64,000 bases of DNA, taken from NCBI GenBank assembly GCA_029260115.1, contig JAJDDW010000115.1, positions 1 to 64,000 of the forward strand, written 5' to 3'. The first letter of the stretch is position 1; each line of letters begins with the position of its first letter. This document shows, one piece after another, positions 63,408 to 64,000 of this stretch. The notes below the pieces were generated by a model. That model had not been told where the DNA came from. It searched no databases and worked only from the letters and a program-made list of their open reading frames with translations. The DNA is from Phycisphaerae bacterium. GTDB lineage: Bacteria > Planctomycetota > Phycisphaerae > UBA1845. The translations under genes were made by a program, and so were the position numbers.

Positions 63408-63986
63408 TCATTCCATAGCCGTGGCCGCAATATTCTCAAAACGTGGCGGCGGCGATGTGGTGCCCTTACATATACAATACCAATTTTCCGTGTAGATTCC
63501 ACGGCGCACCCATTTACGAAAAGTCGAGAATAGCCACGCATGGGGGCATTGAACGTAGCCATGTTTCACGGCGTTGTAATGGATGTAATTCATGTGCCCA
63601 GCGAAATCATCGTCGTCACGAATCGTATGCTCCCAGAATCGCTGTTGCCATACGCCGCGCATACCCTTGGCATGTGTCGCGGACGTTACGCTGCGTTCTT
63701 GGCCAGTGCTGGATAACAGATACGCGCGCGTGAACCCCTCCTTGATTTTCCTCCATCGCGTTGAGAAGTCGGTATCACCGTCGGGCAACGACCACACGCA
63801 ATGCAAATGATCGGGGAGCAGCACCATACCCTCGACAGTGAACGGACGGCGACGTCTCACATGAGCTATGGATTCACGGAGGAATCGTCGGGCCGTTGGA
63901 TTGCGAAATAGTGGCGCACGTTGATGCGTTACGAGGGTGAAAAAGAATGTTCCACCAGGCGAGAATTCACGAAGATAGTTCGGCAT
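63408..63986 (-). CDS. REP-associated tyrosine transposase (RAYT, Y1/HUH type)
   Basis: This is a 192-residue single-strand HUH transposase of the IS200/IS605-related RAYT group. The HUH motif is HLHCVW in LLPDHLHCVW (His-x-His). The catalytic Tyr is in NYIHYNAVKHGYV. The N-terminal FFFTLVTHQRAPLFRNPT and RWRKIKEGFTRAYL are the other family blocks. ATG 63986 is preferred to a TTG at 63995. The window ends just upstream. It is not flanked by an IS end. The inverted REP pair lies at 63308-63366, 3' of it. It is likely a domesticated enzyme that mobilises REP repeats. Confidence 0.92.
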   Translation of the reverse strand: MPNYLREFSPGGTFFFTLVTHQRAPLFRNPTARRFLRESIAHVRRRRPFTVEGMVLLPDHLHCVWSLPDGDTDFSTRWRKIKEGFTRAYLLSSTGQERSVTSATHAKGMRGVWQQRFWEHTIRDDDDFAGHMNYIHYNAVKHGYVQCPHAWLFSTFRKWVRRGIYTENWYCICKGTTSPPPRFENIAATAME

Positions 63987-64000
63987 GCAGTGCAACGTAT

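Noticed and set aside
1-64000. CRISPR array or Cas genes
   Set aside because: No regularly spaced identical repeats with unique spacers and no cas-like protein; the tandem repeats at 61433 are spacerless.
1-64000. Prophage or integrative element
   Set aside because: No integrase, phage structural gene or att-like duplication beside the tRNA-Glu.

Overview
The window looks like a chromosome segment of a Planctomycetota bacterium, probably Phycisphaerae-like. This is inferred from gene content, not from a database match. The pointers are secreted multidomain proteins with dockerin/EF-hand ends and Asp-Cys-Asn-Gly-Asn repeats, a pseudopilin-type protein ending in a DGHV motif, pyruvate phosphate dikinase, a BtpA-family protein, and a Gram-negative Kdo/LPS-export pair. 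No rRNA, prophage, CRISPR array or conventional insertion sequence was seen. The only mobile-type gene is a REP-associated (RAYT) transposase at the right edge, with a REP pair just beyond its stop codon.

Layout. 1-5000: tRNA-Glu, a PolX-type DNA polymerase with a PHP domain, and a hybrid histidine kinase with two receiver domains. 5000-9600: sucD without sucC, a CPBP membrane protease, a DEAD-box helicase and an RluA pseudouridine synthase. 9700-12200 (minus): the overlapping trpS-scpA-ridA unit. 12300-16300: kdsC overlapping a giant LptC/LptA-like envelope protein. 16737-16883: a candidate structured RNA in a gap. 16900-26500 (minus): purN, ppdK, a broken gene, then a guanine-nucleotide operon guaB, lipoprotein, zinc-ribbon membrane protein, guaA. 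26600-35300: three large secreted cysteine-rich proteins with dockerin-like ends and a divergent CPBP protein. 35300-46200: metabolic and envelope genes (MetG-type tRNA-binding protein, manA, SpoIID protein, TPR protein with two RNA polymerase alpha-CTD copies, DUF971, hydrolase, 2-hydroxyacid dehydrogenase, inositol-phosphatase family). 46500-49150: an MMPL transporter coupled to rnpA. 49200-55000: an HTH protein, an aminotransferase, a groES/BtpA/S66 peptidase run and an M29 aminopeptidase. 55000-58600: small acidic and basic unknowns, a pseudopilin pair and a hydrolase. 58700-62400: glycosyltransferase, recA and a PfkB kinase. 62400-64000: REP-type repeats, a DUF6504-like gene and the RAYT transposase.

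Themes. Housekeeping genes are scattered rather than in textbook operons: sucD lacks sucC, groES lacks groEL, and rnpA lacks rpmH. Several housekeeping proteins (PPDK, RecA, the helicase) carry extra basic tails. Purine synthesis recurs (purN, guaA, guaB). Envelope building recurs too (kdsC, LptC/A-like, SpoIID, S66 peptidase, glycosyltransferase). Short palindromic repeats of at least four families sit between genes, mostly downstream of coding regions.

The most unusual signals are three. First, a compact three-way-junction RNA candidate at 16737-16883 whose three non-Watson-Crick stem pairs are all G-U on the plus strand. Second, the TPR protein with a tandem alpha-CTD pair (39557-40531). 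Third, four tandem 12-14 bp repeats plus an inverted repeat upstream of recA.
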